DNA of 64,000 nucleotides from Streptomyces sp. NBC_01016 (GTDB taxonomy: Bacteria; Actinomycetota; Actinomycetes; Streptomycetales; Streptomycetaceae): assembly GCF_026341035.1 (NCBI RefSeq), contig NZ_JAPEOQ010000002.1:3038001-3102000 (forward strand). The letters are read 5' to 3'. The notes under the pieces are model-generated. The model was not told the DNA's origin and did not search any database. It saw only the letters and a program-made list of their open reading frames with translations. The position numbers and the translations under genes were made by a program. Shown here in pieces: positions 24,737 to 32,127 of this stretch (its first letter is position 1; every line of letters begins with the position of its first letter).

Positions 24737-25541
24737 GGGCGCCCGCCCCGCGCTCCAGGATCTCCGCGAGGCGCGCGCCCGCCGCCCTCAGTTGGGCGCG
24801 GGCCTGACGTCGCCAGGTCGGCCCGCACCGCGGTTCGGGCCCGGCCACGGTCAGCGCGCACACCACCTCGCCCATCGCGGTCACCGGCACCGCGACGGCG
24901 ACCGCGCCCTCGTTCAGCTCCCCCTGCGAGATCAGGAAGCCGCTCGCCCGGATTCCCTCCATCTCCCGTGCCAGTCGGGCCCGATCGGGCGTACGGTCCG
25001 TGATCGTACGCATCGGCCTGCCAAGCACTCGGTCGATCACAGGGGGCGGCGCGTGGGCCAGCAGGATGCGCTGCCCCGCCCCCGCGTACAGCGGCAGCAG
25101 CTGGTTGATCCGGAACGCCATTCGCATCTCGTGCGGTGACTGGGTCTGGCGCAGACACATCGCCTGCGACCCGACCCGTACGGTCAGCACGGCCGTCTCA
25201 CCCGTCCCGTCCGTCAGCTCCTGCAGCAACGGGTGCCCGAGCTCCACGAGCCGGGTGTGCGTCAGATGCTGCCCCGACAGTTCCAGCAGCCGCCAGCCGG
25301 GTGCGTACGTACCCGAACGCTCCTCCACCAGGTCCAACTCCCGCAGCGTGCGCAGATATCGGTACACCGTGCTCACCGGTATCCCCGCGTCGGCCGCGAT
25401 CTGCTCGACGCGGGTCTCCCCGGACTCGGCGACGCTCATGAGCACCTTCAGCCCACGCTGGAACGACACACCCGCACCGGACGCCGCGGGGCGCGCGGCC
25501 GGCGTCGTCGCGTCGGAATCGTGCGGAACAGCCCTGGTCAA
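24723..25541 (-). CDS. IclR-family transcriptional regulator
   Basis: 272 residues from a TTG start with GGAGAGAAGG upstream. The N-terminal winged helix contains RVEQIAADAGIPVSTVYRYLRTLRELD; the C-terminal effector domain contains LVELGHPLLQELTDGTGETAVLTVRVG and IRASGFLISQGELNEGAVAVAVPV, followed by CALTVAGPEPR. IclR proteins govern catabolic operons in response to pathway metabolites. Its convergent overlap with the P450 and closeness to the reductase, lyase and symporter make it the obvious regulator of that pathway. Its own promoter region, shared with the DUF4267 gene, carries two strong palindromes. Confidence 0.92.
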   Translation of the reverse strand: MTRAVPHDSDATTPAARPAASGAGVSFQRGLKVLMSVAESGETRVEQIAADAGIPVSTVYRYLRTLRELDLVEERSGTYAPGWRLLELSGQHLTHTRLVELGHPLLQELTDGTGETAVLTVRVGSQAMCLRQTQSPHEMRMAFRINQLLPLYAGAGQRILLAHAPPPVIDRVLGRPMRTITDRTPDRARLAREMEGIRASGFLISQGELNEGAVAVAVPVTAMGEVVCALTVAGPEPRCGPTWRRQARAQLRAAGARLAEILERGAGALTPE

Positions 25542-25646
25542 CAGCCTTCTCTCCTCGGACCGGTGTGCCGGTCGGTGGACCCGGTCGGCGGCGTCGCCAG
25601 CGTAGATCAGGCAGCCCGTTCGAACCAGGCTCCGTCCATATCGACC

Positions 25647-25659
25647 CTAGCGACGCTAG
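25647..25659. promoter_or_regulatory. Palindromic operator candidate 1 (CTAGC-GAC-GCTAG)
   Basis: A perfect inverted repeat with 5-base arms in the IclR/DUF4267 divergent promoter. Its centre is 51 bases from that of the second palindrome, close to five helical turns, which would place both on the same face of the helix. Confidence 0.6.
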
Positions 25660-25695
25660 ACAAGCGAGCGGCAGCAGCACTAGCGTTGGCCCATC

Positions 25696-25712
25696 ATCTA
25701 GCGGCGCTAGAT
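25696..25712. promoter_or_regulatory. Palindromic operator candidate 2 (ATCTAGC-GGC-GCTAGAT)
   Basis: A perfect 7-base-arm inverted repeat with a 3-base centre, 62 bases before the DUF4267 ATG. It shares the core CTAGCGnCGCTAG with the first site. A further half-site CTAGCG lies between them near 25680. TetR-type regulators favour such cores; IclR binding is the other option. Confidence 0.65.
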
Positions 25713-25773
25713 TCCGATGGGGGTCTGCGCCGGCCGCTGCCTCGTCCCAGACCGAACGTCAAGGAGAGGAACC

Positions 25774-26199
25774 ATGTCACTGAAGCGCGTCAATACCATC
25801 CTGACCACCGTCATCACGCTGTTCGTTCTCTACCTCGGGCTGTCCTTCATGCTGGCCCCCGAGACGTCCACTCCAGGCGTCGGCCTGCCGACCTGGCCCT
25901 CCGGCGACGGCGGCGGTTTCCTCGTCATGAAGGGGCTCCGCGAATTCGCGATGGGCCTGGTCATAGGCGTCCTGCTGCTGACGGGCCACCGCCGCGCCCT
26001 CGGCTGGGTCCTGCTGATGGAGGCCGTCGCCCCGTTCGGCGACATGATCAACGTCCTGACCCACCAAGGCTCCGTGGCCGCCGCGTTCGGCATCCACGGC
26101 CTGACCGCGGCATTCATCGCGGTCACCGGTCTGCTGATCCTGCGCGAGACCCGCAAGACCCACAACGCCCCCACCTCGGTGCCCGCCGCGGCGGGGTAG
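25774..26199 (+). CDS. DUF4267 small membrane protein
   Basis: 141 residues from an ATG with GGAGAGGAACC upstream. Four predicted membrane helices: ILTTVITLFVLYLGLSFML, EFAMGLVIGVLLLTG, ALGWVLLMEAVAPFGDMINVL and AFGIHGLTAAFIAVTGLLIL. The pattern FLVMKGLREFAMGL and GDMINVLTHQGS fits DUF4267, a family of unknown function often under TetR control and induced by toxic compounds. No TetR gene is adjacent, so the palindromes upstream must be read by IclR or by a regulator elsewhere. Confidence 0.82.
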   Translation: MSLKRVNTILTTVITLFVLYLGLSFMLAPETSTPGVGLPTWPSGDGGGFLVMKGLREFAMGLVIGVLLLTGHRRALGWVLLMEAVAPFGDMINVLTHQGSVAAAFGIHGLTAAFIAVTGLLILRETRKTHNAPTSVPAAAG

Positions 26200-26202
26200 G
26201 TG

Positions 26203-27693
26203 TCAGGAGACGGGCGCGGACGCGGTCGGCTCCGTGGACGTGGGCCGGGAAGAAGGGGTCGTGCCGTTGCGGGCGATGCCGATGCCGGTGTAGCCGCAGA
26301 TCACCGCGAACACCGCGCCCAGGTAGCAGAGGAAGGCGTAGGGCGCGTACGAGATCGTCGCCACGCCCAGCGTCGTCGACATGTACATCGCGGCCTCGCT
26401 CCAGGGGATCAGCGGGACCATGACCGTGCCGGAGTCCTCCAGGGTGCGGGAGAGGTTCTTGGGGGCGAGGCCCTTGTCGGCGTAGACCTGCTTGAAGCCC
26501 TCGCCGGGGATGAGGATCGTCAGGTACGAAGTGCCGGTGGCCAGCGCGACACCGATCGACGACCCCACCGTCGCCAGGACGATGCCTCCGGTGCGCCGGA
26601 CGCGCTGCAGCAGGCGCGTGATCAGCACGTCCATGAAGCCCGCCTCGGTGATGATGCCGGCGAACGCGAAGCCGGCGAGACCGATGAGGACGACGCTCGT
26701 CATGGAGGAGAGTCCACCGCGGTCGAGGAGGGTCCGGGCCGTCTCCGGGATGGCCTGCGCGTCCCACCCGTGCGCGGCGAGCATGTCGGAGTTGAAGCCC
26801 TCGGACGCGGCGGTGCTCAGCTCGGACAGGGAGAAGCCCTGCACCACGCCGCCCAGGACCGCGGCCACCACCGACGACAGAATGATCGTCGGCAGCGGCG
26901 GCTTGCGCAGCACCGCTCCCACCAGGACCACGAGAGGCGGCAGCAGGAGCAGCGGACTGAAGGTGAACGCCTTGTCCAGGAAGCCGAGAAGCTCCTCCGT
27001 CTGCTTGCCCGTGCCCTGCGACGCATGCGTGTCCATGCTCAGGCCGAGGAAGAAGTAGGCGATCAGCGACACGACCGCGGCGGGCACCGTGGTGTACAGG
27101 AGGTGGCGGATGTGCTCGAAGAGGTTGGCGCCCGCGACGACCGGGGCCAGGTTGGTCGTGTCCGACAGCGGTGACATCTTGTCGCCGAAGTAGGCACCCG
27201 CGACGATCGCACCGGCCGTCATGGGCAGCGAGGCACCAAGACCGCCCGCCACGCTGATGAGCGCGACGCCGACCGTGCCGACCGAGCCCCACGACGTTCC
27301 CGTGAGCGTGGAGACGACCACGGTGACCAGGAACGACACGGGAAGTATCCAGTGGGGTTCGATCACTTGGAGCCCGTAGTCCACGACCATGGGGATCGTT
27401 CCGCTGATCATCCAGGTGCCGGTGAGCATGCCGATCGAGATCAGGATCAACAGCGCGGGCATGGTCGAGTCGATCTTACGGCGGATGCCGATGAGCATCT
27501 GCTCCCAGCTCAGGCCGAACCACAGCGCGTACACCCCGGCGAAGCTCGAGGCGACGATGAGCAGGATCACGGGATCGAGGCCGAGCCAGACCGTGCCGAC
27601 CACCAGCAGCGCGATCATCACGGCGATCGGGGCGAGGGCCTGGAGGAAGGTGGGGGTCCGGCGCGGCGCCGCGACCGGAGCGGTTTCGGGCAT
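26203..27693 (-). CDS. NhaC-family Na+/H+ antiporter
   Basis: 496 residues with about 12 membrane helices. Family signatures include SFLVTVVVSTLTGTSWGSVGTVGVALISVAGGLGASLPMTAGAIVAGAYFGDKMSPLSDTTNL, read as a long conserved block whose key motif is GDKMSPLSDTTNL, and FAGIITEAGFMDVLITRLL. NhaC proteins exchange sodium for protons; some relatives carry organic acids or amino acids (malate-lactate, methionine types). It follows the P1 peptidase and GntR genes on the same strand but is separated from them by a strong hairpin, so it may be independently transcribed. Convergent with DUF4267, three bases apart. Confidence 0.9.
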   Translation of the reverse strand: MPETAPVAAPRRTPTFLQALAPIAVMIALLVVGTVWLGLDPVILLIVASSFAGVYALWFGLSWEQMLIGIRRKIDSTMPALLILISIGMLTGTWMISGTIPMVVDYGLQVIEPHWILPVSFLVTVVVSTLTGTSWGSVGTVGVALISVAGGLGASLPMTAGAIVAGAYFGDKMSPLSDTTNLAPVVAGANLFEHIRHLLYTTVPAAVVSLIAYFFLGLSMDTHASQGTGKQTEELLGFLDKAFTFSPLLLLPPLVVLVGAVLRKPPLPTIILSSVVAAVLGGVVQGFSLSELSTAASEGFNSDMLAAHGWDAQAIPETARTLLDRGGLSSMTSVVLIGLAGFAFAGIITEAGFMDVLITRLLQRVRRTGGIVLATVGSSIGVALATGTSYLTILIPGEGFKQVYADKGLAPKNLSRTLEDSGTVMVPLIPWSEAAMYMSTTLGVATISYAPYAFLCYLGAVFAVICGYTGIGIARNGTTPSSRPTSTEPTASAPVS

Positions 27694-27733
27694 GGTTCGC
27701 TCTTTCCGGGGTGGTTGAGGACAGGTCGGGCCG

Positions 27734-27757
27734 GGCCGCCGGGCATGCCCGGCGGCC
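27734..27757. terminator. 24-bp perfect palindrome, terminator of the peptidase operon
   Basis: GGCCGCCGGGCA (27734-27745) and its exact reverse complement TGCCCGGCGGCC (27746-27757) abut with no spacer, within a longer imperfect stem that adds AGGTC/GACCT. It lies 64 bases past the P1 peptidase stop and 40 bases before the NhaC start. Confidence 0.75.
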
Positions 27758-27821
27758 GGAGACCTGCTCCGATGTCTGGGGGTGTGGGGTGTGGGTTGGT
27801 CGTGTTCGGGGTGCGGAGCTC

Positions 27822-28967
27822 TTACGGGGTGGGCTCCGGCGGCGCGCTCTGGTGGGCCAACGGCTCGGGGTGGCGCAGCAGTTGGGCCACTAGGTCCGTG
27901 GGCAGCGCGGGTGCGTGGTGGCCCCGGATGCCGGTCACCGGGTGCGCGGCGAACAGGGAGCCGAGGACGGCCTCCTCCGTCGCCTCGGCGACGGCCCGGA
28001 ACATCAGGTCCATCAGGGGGCCGTCCTCCGCCAGGGCCGAGGAGGTGCGGACGGGCCCGGACGGTACGTGGGGTGTGCGGTTCGTCGTGGACCAGGCCAG
28101 GGCGTACTCGCCGCTGCCGTGCTGGATGATGCCGCCGGTGCGGGCCAGACCGACCGAGGCGCGCTTGGCGATGCGCCGCAGCTGGCGGGCGTCCGCCGGG
28201 GCGTCCGTGGCGACGAGGACGACACAGGATCCGGCGCCACGGGCGAACTCGGCCTGCTCCGCCGCCTGTTCAGGTGTGAGGTGGCGGCCGACCGGGGCGC
28301 CGAGCACCGTCAGGTCCGCCGCCCGCCCGAAGTTGGCGAGGACGAGGACGCCCACGGTGAAGCGGCTGCCGTCACCGCCGTCACCGGTGTCCACGAGTCG
28401 CGAACTGGAACCGATGCCGGCCTTCCACCCGAAGGACACCATGCCGGTGCCCGCCCCGACGGCCCCTTCCATGACGGGCCCTTCTGACGCCGAGGCCAGC
28501 GCGTCGAGGACATGACGCGGGCGGACGAGAAGCCCGCGGATGTCGTTGAGCCAGCCGTCGTTGCACTCCAGGACCACGGGGTTGACGGTGCCCGTGGAGA
28601 CACCGATCTCCGGGTGGTCGCGCAGCGCGTGCCGGGTCAGGCCCTCGAAGGCGGCCCCGACGCCGAGCGTGTTCGTCAGCGCCAACGGCGTTTCCAGCAC
28701 GCCGAGTTCGACGACCTGGCTGAGTCCCGCGGCCTTGCCGAACCCGTTGACGACGTCCAGGCCGGCAGCCGGCTTGTGGCGGAACACGGAGCCGGTGGCG
28801 GGGACGACGACGGTCACGCCCGTCCGCGCCGGCTGCGCCTCGTCGTCGTGGTGGAGGGTGAGGTGCCCCACGCGGACACCTCGTACGTCGGTCAGGGAGT
28901 TCGAGGGGCCGGGCGGCAGCGTGCCCGGCGCGATCCCCAGGGCGCGGGGACTGGGCCGGGGTGTCAC
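27822..28967 (-). CDS. P1-family peptidase (DmpA-type L-aminopeptidase/D-esterase)
   Basis: 381 residues from the GTG at 28967, which overlaps the GntR stop (GTGA); a frame reading further upstream is only the GntR gene in another phase. Features of the DmpA/BapA Ntn-type family are NSLTDVRGVRVGHLTLHHDD at the N-terminus, TVNPVVLECNDGWLND, and the self-cleavage site GAGSCVVLVATDAPADARQLRRIAKRASVGLARTGG, in which Ser after Gly becomes the N-terminal nucleophile. Members release N-terminal L- or D-residues or beta-amino acids from peptides or amides. Translational coupling to a GntR regulator and divergence from asparaginase suggest nitrogen scavenging. Confidence 0.87.
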   Translation of the reverse strand: MTPRPSPRALGIAPGTLPPGPSNSLTDVRGVRVGHLTLHHDDEAQPARTGVTVVVPATGSVFRHKPAAGLDVVNGFGKAAGLSQVVELGVLETPLALTNTLGVGAAFEGLTRHALRDHPEIGVSTGTVNPVVLECNDGWLNDIRGLLVRPRHVLDALASASEGPVMEGAVGAGTGMVSFGWKAGIGSSSRLVDTGDGGDGSRFTVGVLVLANFGRAADLTVLGAPVGRHLTPEQAAEQAEFARGAGSCVVLVATDAPADARQLRRIAKRASVGLARTGGIIQHGSGEYALAWSTTNRTPHVPSGPVRTSSALAEDGPLMDLMFRAVAEATEEAVLGSLFAAHPVTGIRGHHAPALPTDLVAQLLRHPEPLAHQSAPPEPTP

Positions 28968-29683
28968 GTCGCCTCCGCTCGGCCGGCGCGGCGGCGCGCG
29001 GGCGTGGCCCCCTCGCCGTGGTCCGCGTGCCGCGTGTCCGACTGCAGGGAGTGCAGCAACTCGGTCTCCACCAGGGAGAGATGGGCCTCCATCAGGCTCG
29101 CGGCGAGCTCGGCGTCGCCGTCCGCGACCGCCTCGGCCATCGCCTCGTGGTCGGTCAGCGAGGCCTCCGTGTGGGCGGGCCGCGACACGAGCCCGCTGCG
29201 CAGCACGATCACCTGCTGCTGCACCAGCCACACCTGCTCGGCGATACGGGGGCTGTGCGCGGCCTCCATCAGCAAACGGTGGAAGTCGAGGTCAAGGTTG
29301 TACGGGAGTTTGCGCCCCGTCTCGCGCGCCGTGCGGGAGCGCACGCACACCTTGCGCAGGCGGGCCACCTCCTTGGGCTGCCTGCGGAGCGCGGCCAGGC
29401 GTGCCGCCCGGCATTCGAGCGCCGAGCGCAGCTCGAAGAGTGCCGCTACGTCCTCGGGGCCCGCCGTCAGGACGGCGGCGCCCTTGTTGGGCACGTGCAC
29501 CAGCAGCCCGTCGCTCACCAGCTGGCCGATGGCCTCGCGCAGCGGGCTGCGGCTGATGCCCAGATCGCGGGCGATCTCCACCTCGTTCAGGCGTGAGCCG
29601 GACGGCAGCACACCGGTGAGGATCTGCTCGCGCAGCATCTCGACCACCTGTCCCGCCAGACGACGGTGGATCAGTCCGGTCAC
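28964..29683 (-). CDS. GntR-family regulator, FadR subfamily
   Basis: 239 residues from a GTG. The winged helix is VVEMLREQILTGVLPSGSRLNEVEIARDLGISRSPLREAIGQLVSDG, and the all-helical FCD ligand domain contains LFELRSALECRAARLAALRR and a metal-site-like pattern with DLDFHRLLMEAAHSPRI and HEAMAEAVADGD. FCD regulators bind organic acids or amino acids and usually repress neighbouring catabolic genes. It begins a coupled pair with the P1 peptidase and faces the asparaginase gene across a region with four TGTCGACA sites, its probable operators. Confidence 0.92.
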   Translation of the reverse strand: MTGLIHRRLAGQVVEMLREQILTGVLPSGSRLNEVEIARDLGISRSPLREAIGQLVSDGLLVHVPNKGAAVLTAGPEDVAALFELRSALECRAARLAALRRQPKEVARLRKVCVRSRTARETGRKLPYNLDLDFHRLLMEAAHSPRIAEQVWLVQQQVIVLRSGLVSRPAHTEASLTDHEAMAEAVADGDAELAASLMEAHLSLVETELLHSLQSDTRHADHGEGATPARRRAGRAEAT

Positions 29684-29713
29684 GGGAACCTCCGAAGGAC
29701 AAAGAGCGCGTGG

Positions 29714-29721
29714 TGTCGACA
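29714..29721. promoter_or_regulatory. TGTCGACA site 1
   Basis: 8-base palindrome inside GTGTCGACAG, 31 bases upstream of the GntR start. One of four identical cores between the GntR and asparaginase genes; FadR-type proteins bind short palindromes of this size class. Confidence 0.6.
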
Positions 29722-29758
29722 GCGGGTGGCGTTGATCTGCCGAAACACGCTGTCGAAG

Positions 29759-29766
29759 TGTCGACA
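29759..29766. promoter_or_regulatory. TGTCGACA site 2
   Basis: The core again sits inside GTGTCGACAG (29758-29767), preceded by a half-site CTGTCGA at 29750-29756. Confidence 0.6.
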
Positions 29767-29833
29767 GACGTCAGTGGACAGCCGTTCCGAACCCCGTGTC
29801 AAGGCTTCTCCGGAACCGTCTTTCATGGCGGAC

Positions 29834-29877
29834 AACTGTCGACACTTGCTGCTGAAACTGGTAACTGTCGACACTTG
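29834..29877. promoter_or_regulatory. TGTCGACA sites 3 and 4, exact 15-base direct repeat
   Basis: AACTGTCGACACTTG occurs at 29834-29848 and again at 29863-29877, 29 bases apart, ending 57 bases before the asparaginase ATG. The cores are 29837-29844 and 29866-29873. The position fits repression of asparaginase by blocking polymerase. Confidence 0.7.
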
Positions 29878-29934
29878 AAAAGCTGTGCGGGCCTCCAGCC
29901 GGGGGCCCGCACCACCGACCGTCGAAGGACACTC

Positions 29935-30957
29935 ATGACTGCCGTAGCCCCCAGCACGTCCACGCCCGAGTCACCGGTTTCACGGCCGGAGTGGCCCGTG
30001 CTCGCCGAGGTGTGGCGCGGTGACTTCCTCGAGTCCGTGCACCACGGCTCCGTCGTGGTGCTCGACGCGGACGGCGCCGCCGTACTGGCGGCCGGCCCCG
30101 TCGACAGCCCCATGTACCCCCGGTCGTCCAACAAGCCGCTCCAGGCCGTCGGCATGCTCCGTGCGGGCCTCGACCTCGACGGCGAACTCCTCGCCCTTGC
30201 CTGTGCCAGCCACTCGGGCGAGGCCTTCCACCTCGACGGGGTGCGCCGGATCCTCGCGGGAACGGGACTGACCGAGGACGCCCTGCGGTGCACCGAGGCC
30301 CTGCCCATCGGCGTCGACGCGCAGCCCGCGCACCTCGCCGCGGGTCTCGGCCCCAGCCGGATCACGATGAACTGCTCGGGCAAGCACGCGGCGATGCTCG
30401 CCACCTGCGTGGCGGCGGGGTGGACCGTCGACGACTACCTCGACCCCGGCCACCCCCTGCAGTTCGCCCTGCGCGACACGTTGGAGGACCTCGCGGGGGA
30501 GAAGTCGACCGCGGTCGGCGTCGACGGCTGCGGCGCCCCGCTGTTCGCGCTCACCCTCACCGGCCTGGCGCGCGCCTTCGCGAAGATAGCGGCCGCGGCC
30601 GACGGCACCCACGAGAAGCGGGTGGCGAAGGCGATGAACACGCACCCCGAGTACGTGGGCGGCACCGGCCGCGACGTCACCACCCTCATGGCGGCGCTCC
30701 CCGGCGTCGTAGCCAAGGACGGGGCGGAAGGCGTCTACGCCCTCGCCCGCCCGGACGGCTCAGCCGTCGCCCTCAAGATCGCGGACGGCGCGCAGCGGCC
30801 CCGCCCCGTGGTGATGACCGCCGCGCTGCGCCACCTCGGAGTGGACGTCGACTCCGATCCCCGGCTGGCGGCGCTGACCGAGGCACCTGTCCTCGGGCAC
30901 GGTGAACCCGTCGGGGCGGTGCGTCCGTCGGCGGCGCTCGGGACCGCCCCGCAGTAG
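29935..30957 (+). CDS. Type II-like asparaginase (Rhizobium etli AnsA family)
   Basis: 340 residues from the ATG at 29935, preceded by GAAGGA; the longer frame upstream covers the operator region and is discarded. Signatures are the Ser-x-x-Lys pair Ser64-Lys67 in YPRSSNKPLQAVG, ALACASHSGEAFH, MNCSGKHAAMLATC and GVDGCGAPLFAL. This family, unrelated to the E. coli enzymes, hydrolyses L-asparagine to aspartate and ammonia. Its control region carries four GntR-type sites. The last codons and following 48 bases are a 24-base tandem repeat with an in-frame stop in every copy, so the C-terminus has been set by repeat expansion. Confidence 0.88.
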   Translation: MTAVAPSTSTPESPVSRPEWPVLAEVWRGDFLESVHHGSVVVLDADGAAVLAAGPVDSPMYPRSSNKPLQAVGMLRAGLDLDGELLALACASHSGEAFHLDGVRRILAGTGLTEDALRCTEALPIGVDAQPAHLAAGLGPSRITMNCSGKHAAMLATCVAAGWTVDDYLDPGHPLQFALRDTLEDLAGEKSTAVGVDGCGAPLFALTLTGLARAFAKIAAAADGTHEKRVAKAMNTHPEYVGGTGRDVTTLMAALPGVVAKDGAEGVYALARPDGSAVALKIADGAQRPRPVVMTAALRHLGVDVDSDPRLAALTEAPVLGHGEPVGAVRPSAALGTAPQ

Positions 30958-31005
30958 GCGCTCGGGACCGTTCCCCAATAGGCGCCAGGGACCGCTCCGC
31001 AATAA
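30934..31005 (+). repeat. Three tandem 24-bp repeats spanning the asparaginase stop
   Basis: Copies at 30934-30957, 30958-30981 and 30982-31005 read as A-L/P-G-T-A/V-P-Q followed by a stop codon (TAG, TAG, TAA). The gene ends in the first copy; the other two are untranslated duplicates. Confidence 0.85.
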
Positions 31006-31094
31006 GCGTGAACCGCCTGGCCAGGTGCCCCGTAGAGCCCGGTGTGCGCGGATCACCATCCGCGGGGTGATGTGGAGACGAGAGAAGGGGGCCC

Positions 31095-31385
31095 ATGTCG
31101 CGTATTCACATTCCGGTGGATGACCTCGCCGACACCATGGACGCGCTGCGGGACATCCGCGAACGCATCGCGAAGACCGCGAAGTTGGGCAACGTCGGTT
31201 CGGACGACGACGTGGGCGACTCCGGCCTGACCGGAGCCGTCAACGGCTTCGACGCGGCATGGACGGCCGGACACGAGCGGGTCCAGGACAACGTGGACAC
31301 GTTCAAGGAAGCCGCGCAGGGCATCGTCGACAACTTCACCGACACCGACAACGACGCTACGAAGGCACTGGATGACACCGCTTGA
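31095..31385 (+). CDS. WXG100-like small helical protein
   Basis: 96 residues from an ATG with AAGGGGG upstream. The sequence is two amphipathic helices around a central turn; the segment NGFDAAWTAGHERVQDNVDTFKEAAQGIVDNFTDTD resembles the second helix of ESAT-6/WXG100 proteins, with W-T-A-G in the turn region in place of strict W-x-G. Such proteins are type VII secretion substrates or partners. It opens a three-gene run in which the next start lies inside its own last codons (14-base overlap). No ESX core gene is in the window. Confidence 0.65.
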   Translation: MSRIHIPVDDLADTMDALRDIRERIAKTAKLGNVGSDDDVGDSGLTGAVNGFDAAWTAGHERVQDNVDTFKEAAQGIVDNFTDTDNDATKALDDTA

Positions 31386-32118
31386 GACGCAGGACGGGGA
31401 CGGGGGAGGGCGGCCGGGGCTGCTGCCTGTGGGTGAGCGGCCGGAGGGCGCCCCTGCGCGCTACACCCTGAAGTACCCGTCCAGTTGGTCGCACCTCGAC
31501 CTCGACCCGAACATCCGGGACGTGGCGATCCGGCGCCGTATCGAGGAGCAGGCGAAGGGCATCGAGGTCGACCGCGAGCTGGTGGACAGCCTGATCCGGG
31601 ACACCCGCAAGAGCGCCCGCGAGGCCTATACCCAAGGCGCCCTGCAGGTCGGCTACATGCTCGGGTTCCTCCGGGACGGCAGCACGCTGAACGCCACGGC
31701 GATGGTGCTGCGGGCCCGGATCCCCGACGGCGAGACCACCGAGTTGACGGAGATGATGCTCGCCGCGGGCATGCGCAACAGCCGTACCTCGGTCGGCCGG
31801 CACTCCGAACTGAACCGTGTCGAGATCATGGAGCTGCCCGAGGTGGGCAGCGTGGGGCGGATGACCTCGATCGAGGACTTCGACTACTTCGGGCAGGCCA
31901 CGGTCCGCACGGCCGTGCACCAGGTCGTGATCCCCGTGCCGTCGAGCCGGGAGCTGATGATCCTCGCCGGCACGACGCCCAACATCAGCCTGGCGGCAAA
32001 GTTCTTCGAGGTCTTCGACGCCATCGCCGAGACCTTCCGGTTCCACGACTCGGAGGAACCCGAGGACTCGGAGGAACCCGAGGAAGCCGAAGCCGCCGAC
32101 ACCGAGAACGGGAAGTGA
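31372..32118 (+). CDS. Unrecognised protein in a type VII-like cassette
   Basis: 248 residues; the ATG lies within the end of the WXG100-like gene. I do not recognise the family. It is cytoplasmic by appearance: no signal peptide or membrane helix. The middle has strands such as ALQVGYMLGFL, LNATAMVLRARI and RTAVHQVVIPVPSSRELMILAGTTPN, giving a mixed alpha/beta domain, and the end is an acidic tail with repeated DSEEPE. Position between a WXG100-like and a coiled-coil/membrane protein suggests a chaperone or adaptor for one of them, as seen in other type VII effector loci; this is inference from context only. Confidence 0.55.
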   Translation: MTPLETQDGDGGGRPGLLPVGERPEGAPARYTLKYPSSWSHLDLDPNIRDVAIRRRIEEQAKGIEVDRELVDSLIRDTRKSAREAYTQGALQVGYMLGFLRDGSTLNATAMVLRARIPDGETTELTEMMLAAGMRNSRTSVGRHSELNRVEIMELPEVGSVGRMTSIEDFDYFGQATVRTAVHQVVIPVPSSRELMILAGTTPNISLAAKFFEVFDAIAETFRFHDSEEPEDSEEPEEAEAADTENGK

Positions 32119-32127
32119 GGTTCCGCC

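Noticed and set aside
28968..29231. Longer N-terminus for the P1 peptidase
   Set aside because: It covers the GntR gene in another frame and lacks family similarity; the GTG at 28967 gives the expected start and GTGA overlap.
29701..29880. Regular repeats with short spacing, considered as a CRISPR array
   Set aside because: The repeats are 8-15 bases, palindromic, spaced unevenly and located in a divergent promoter; operators explain them.
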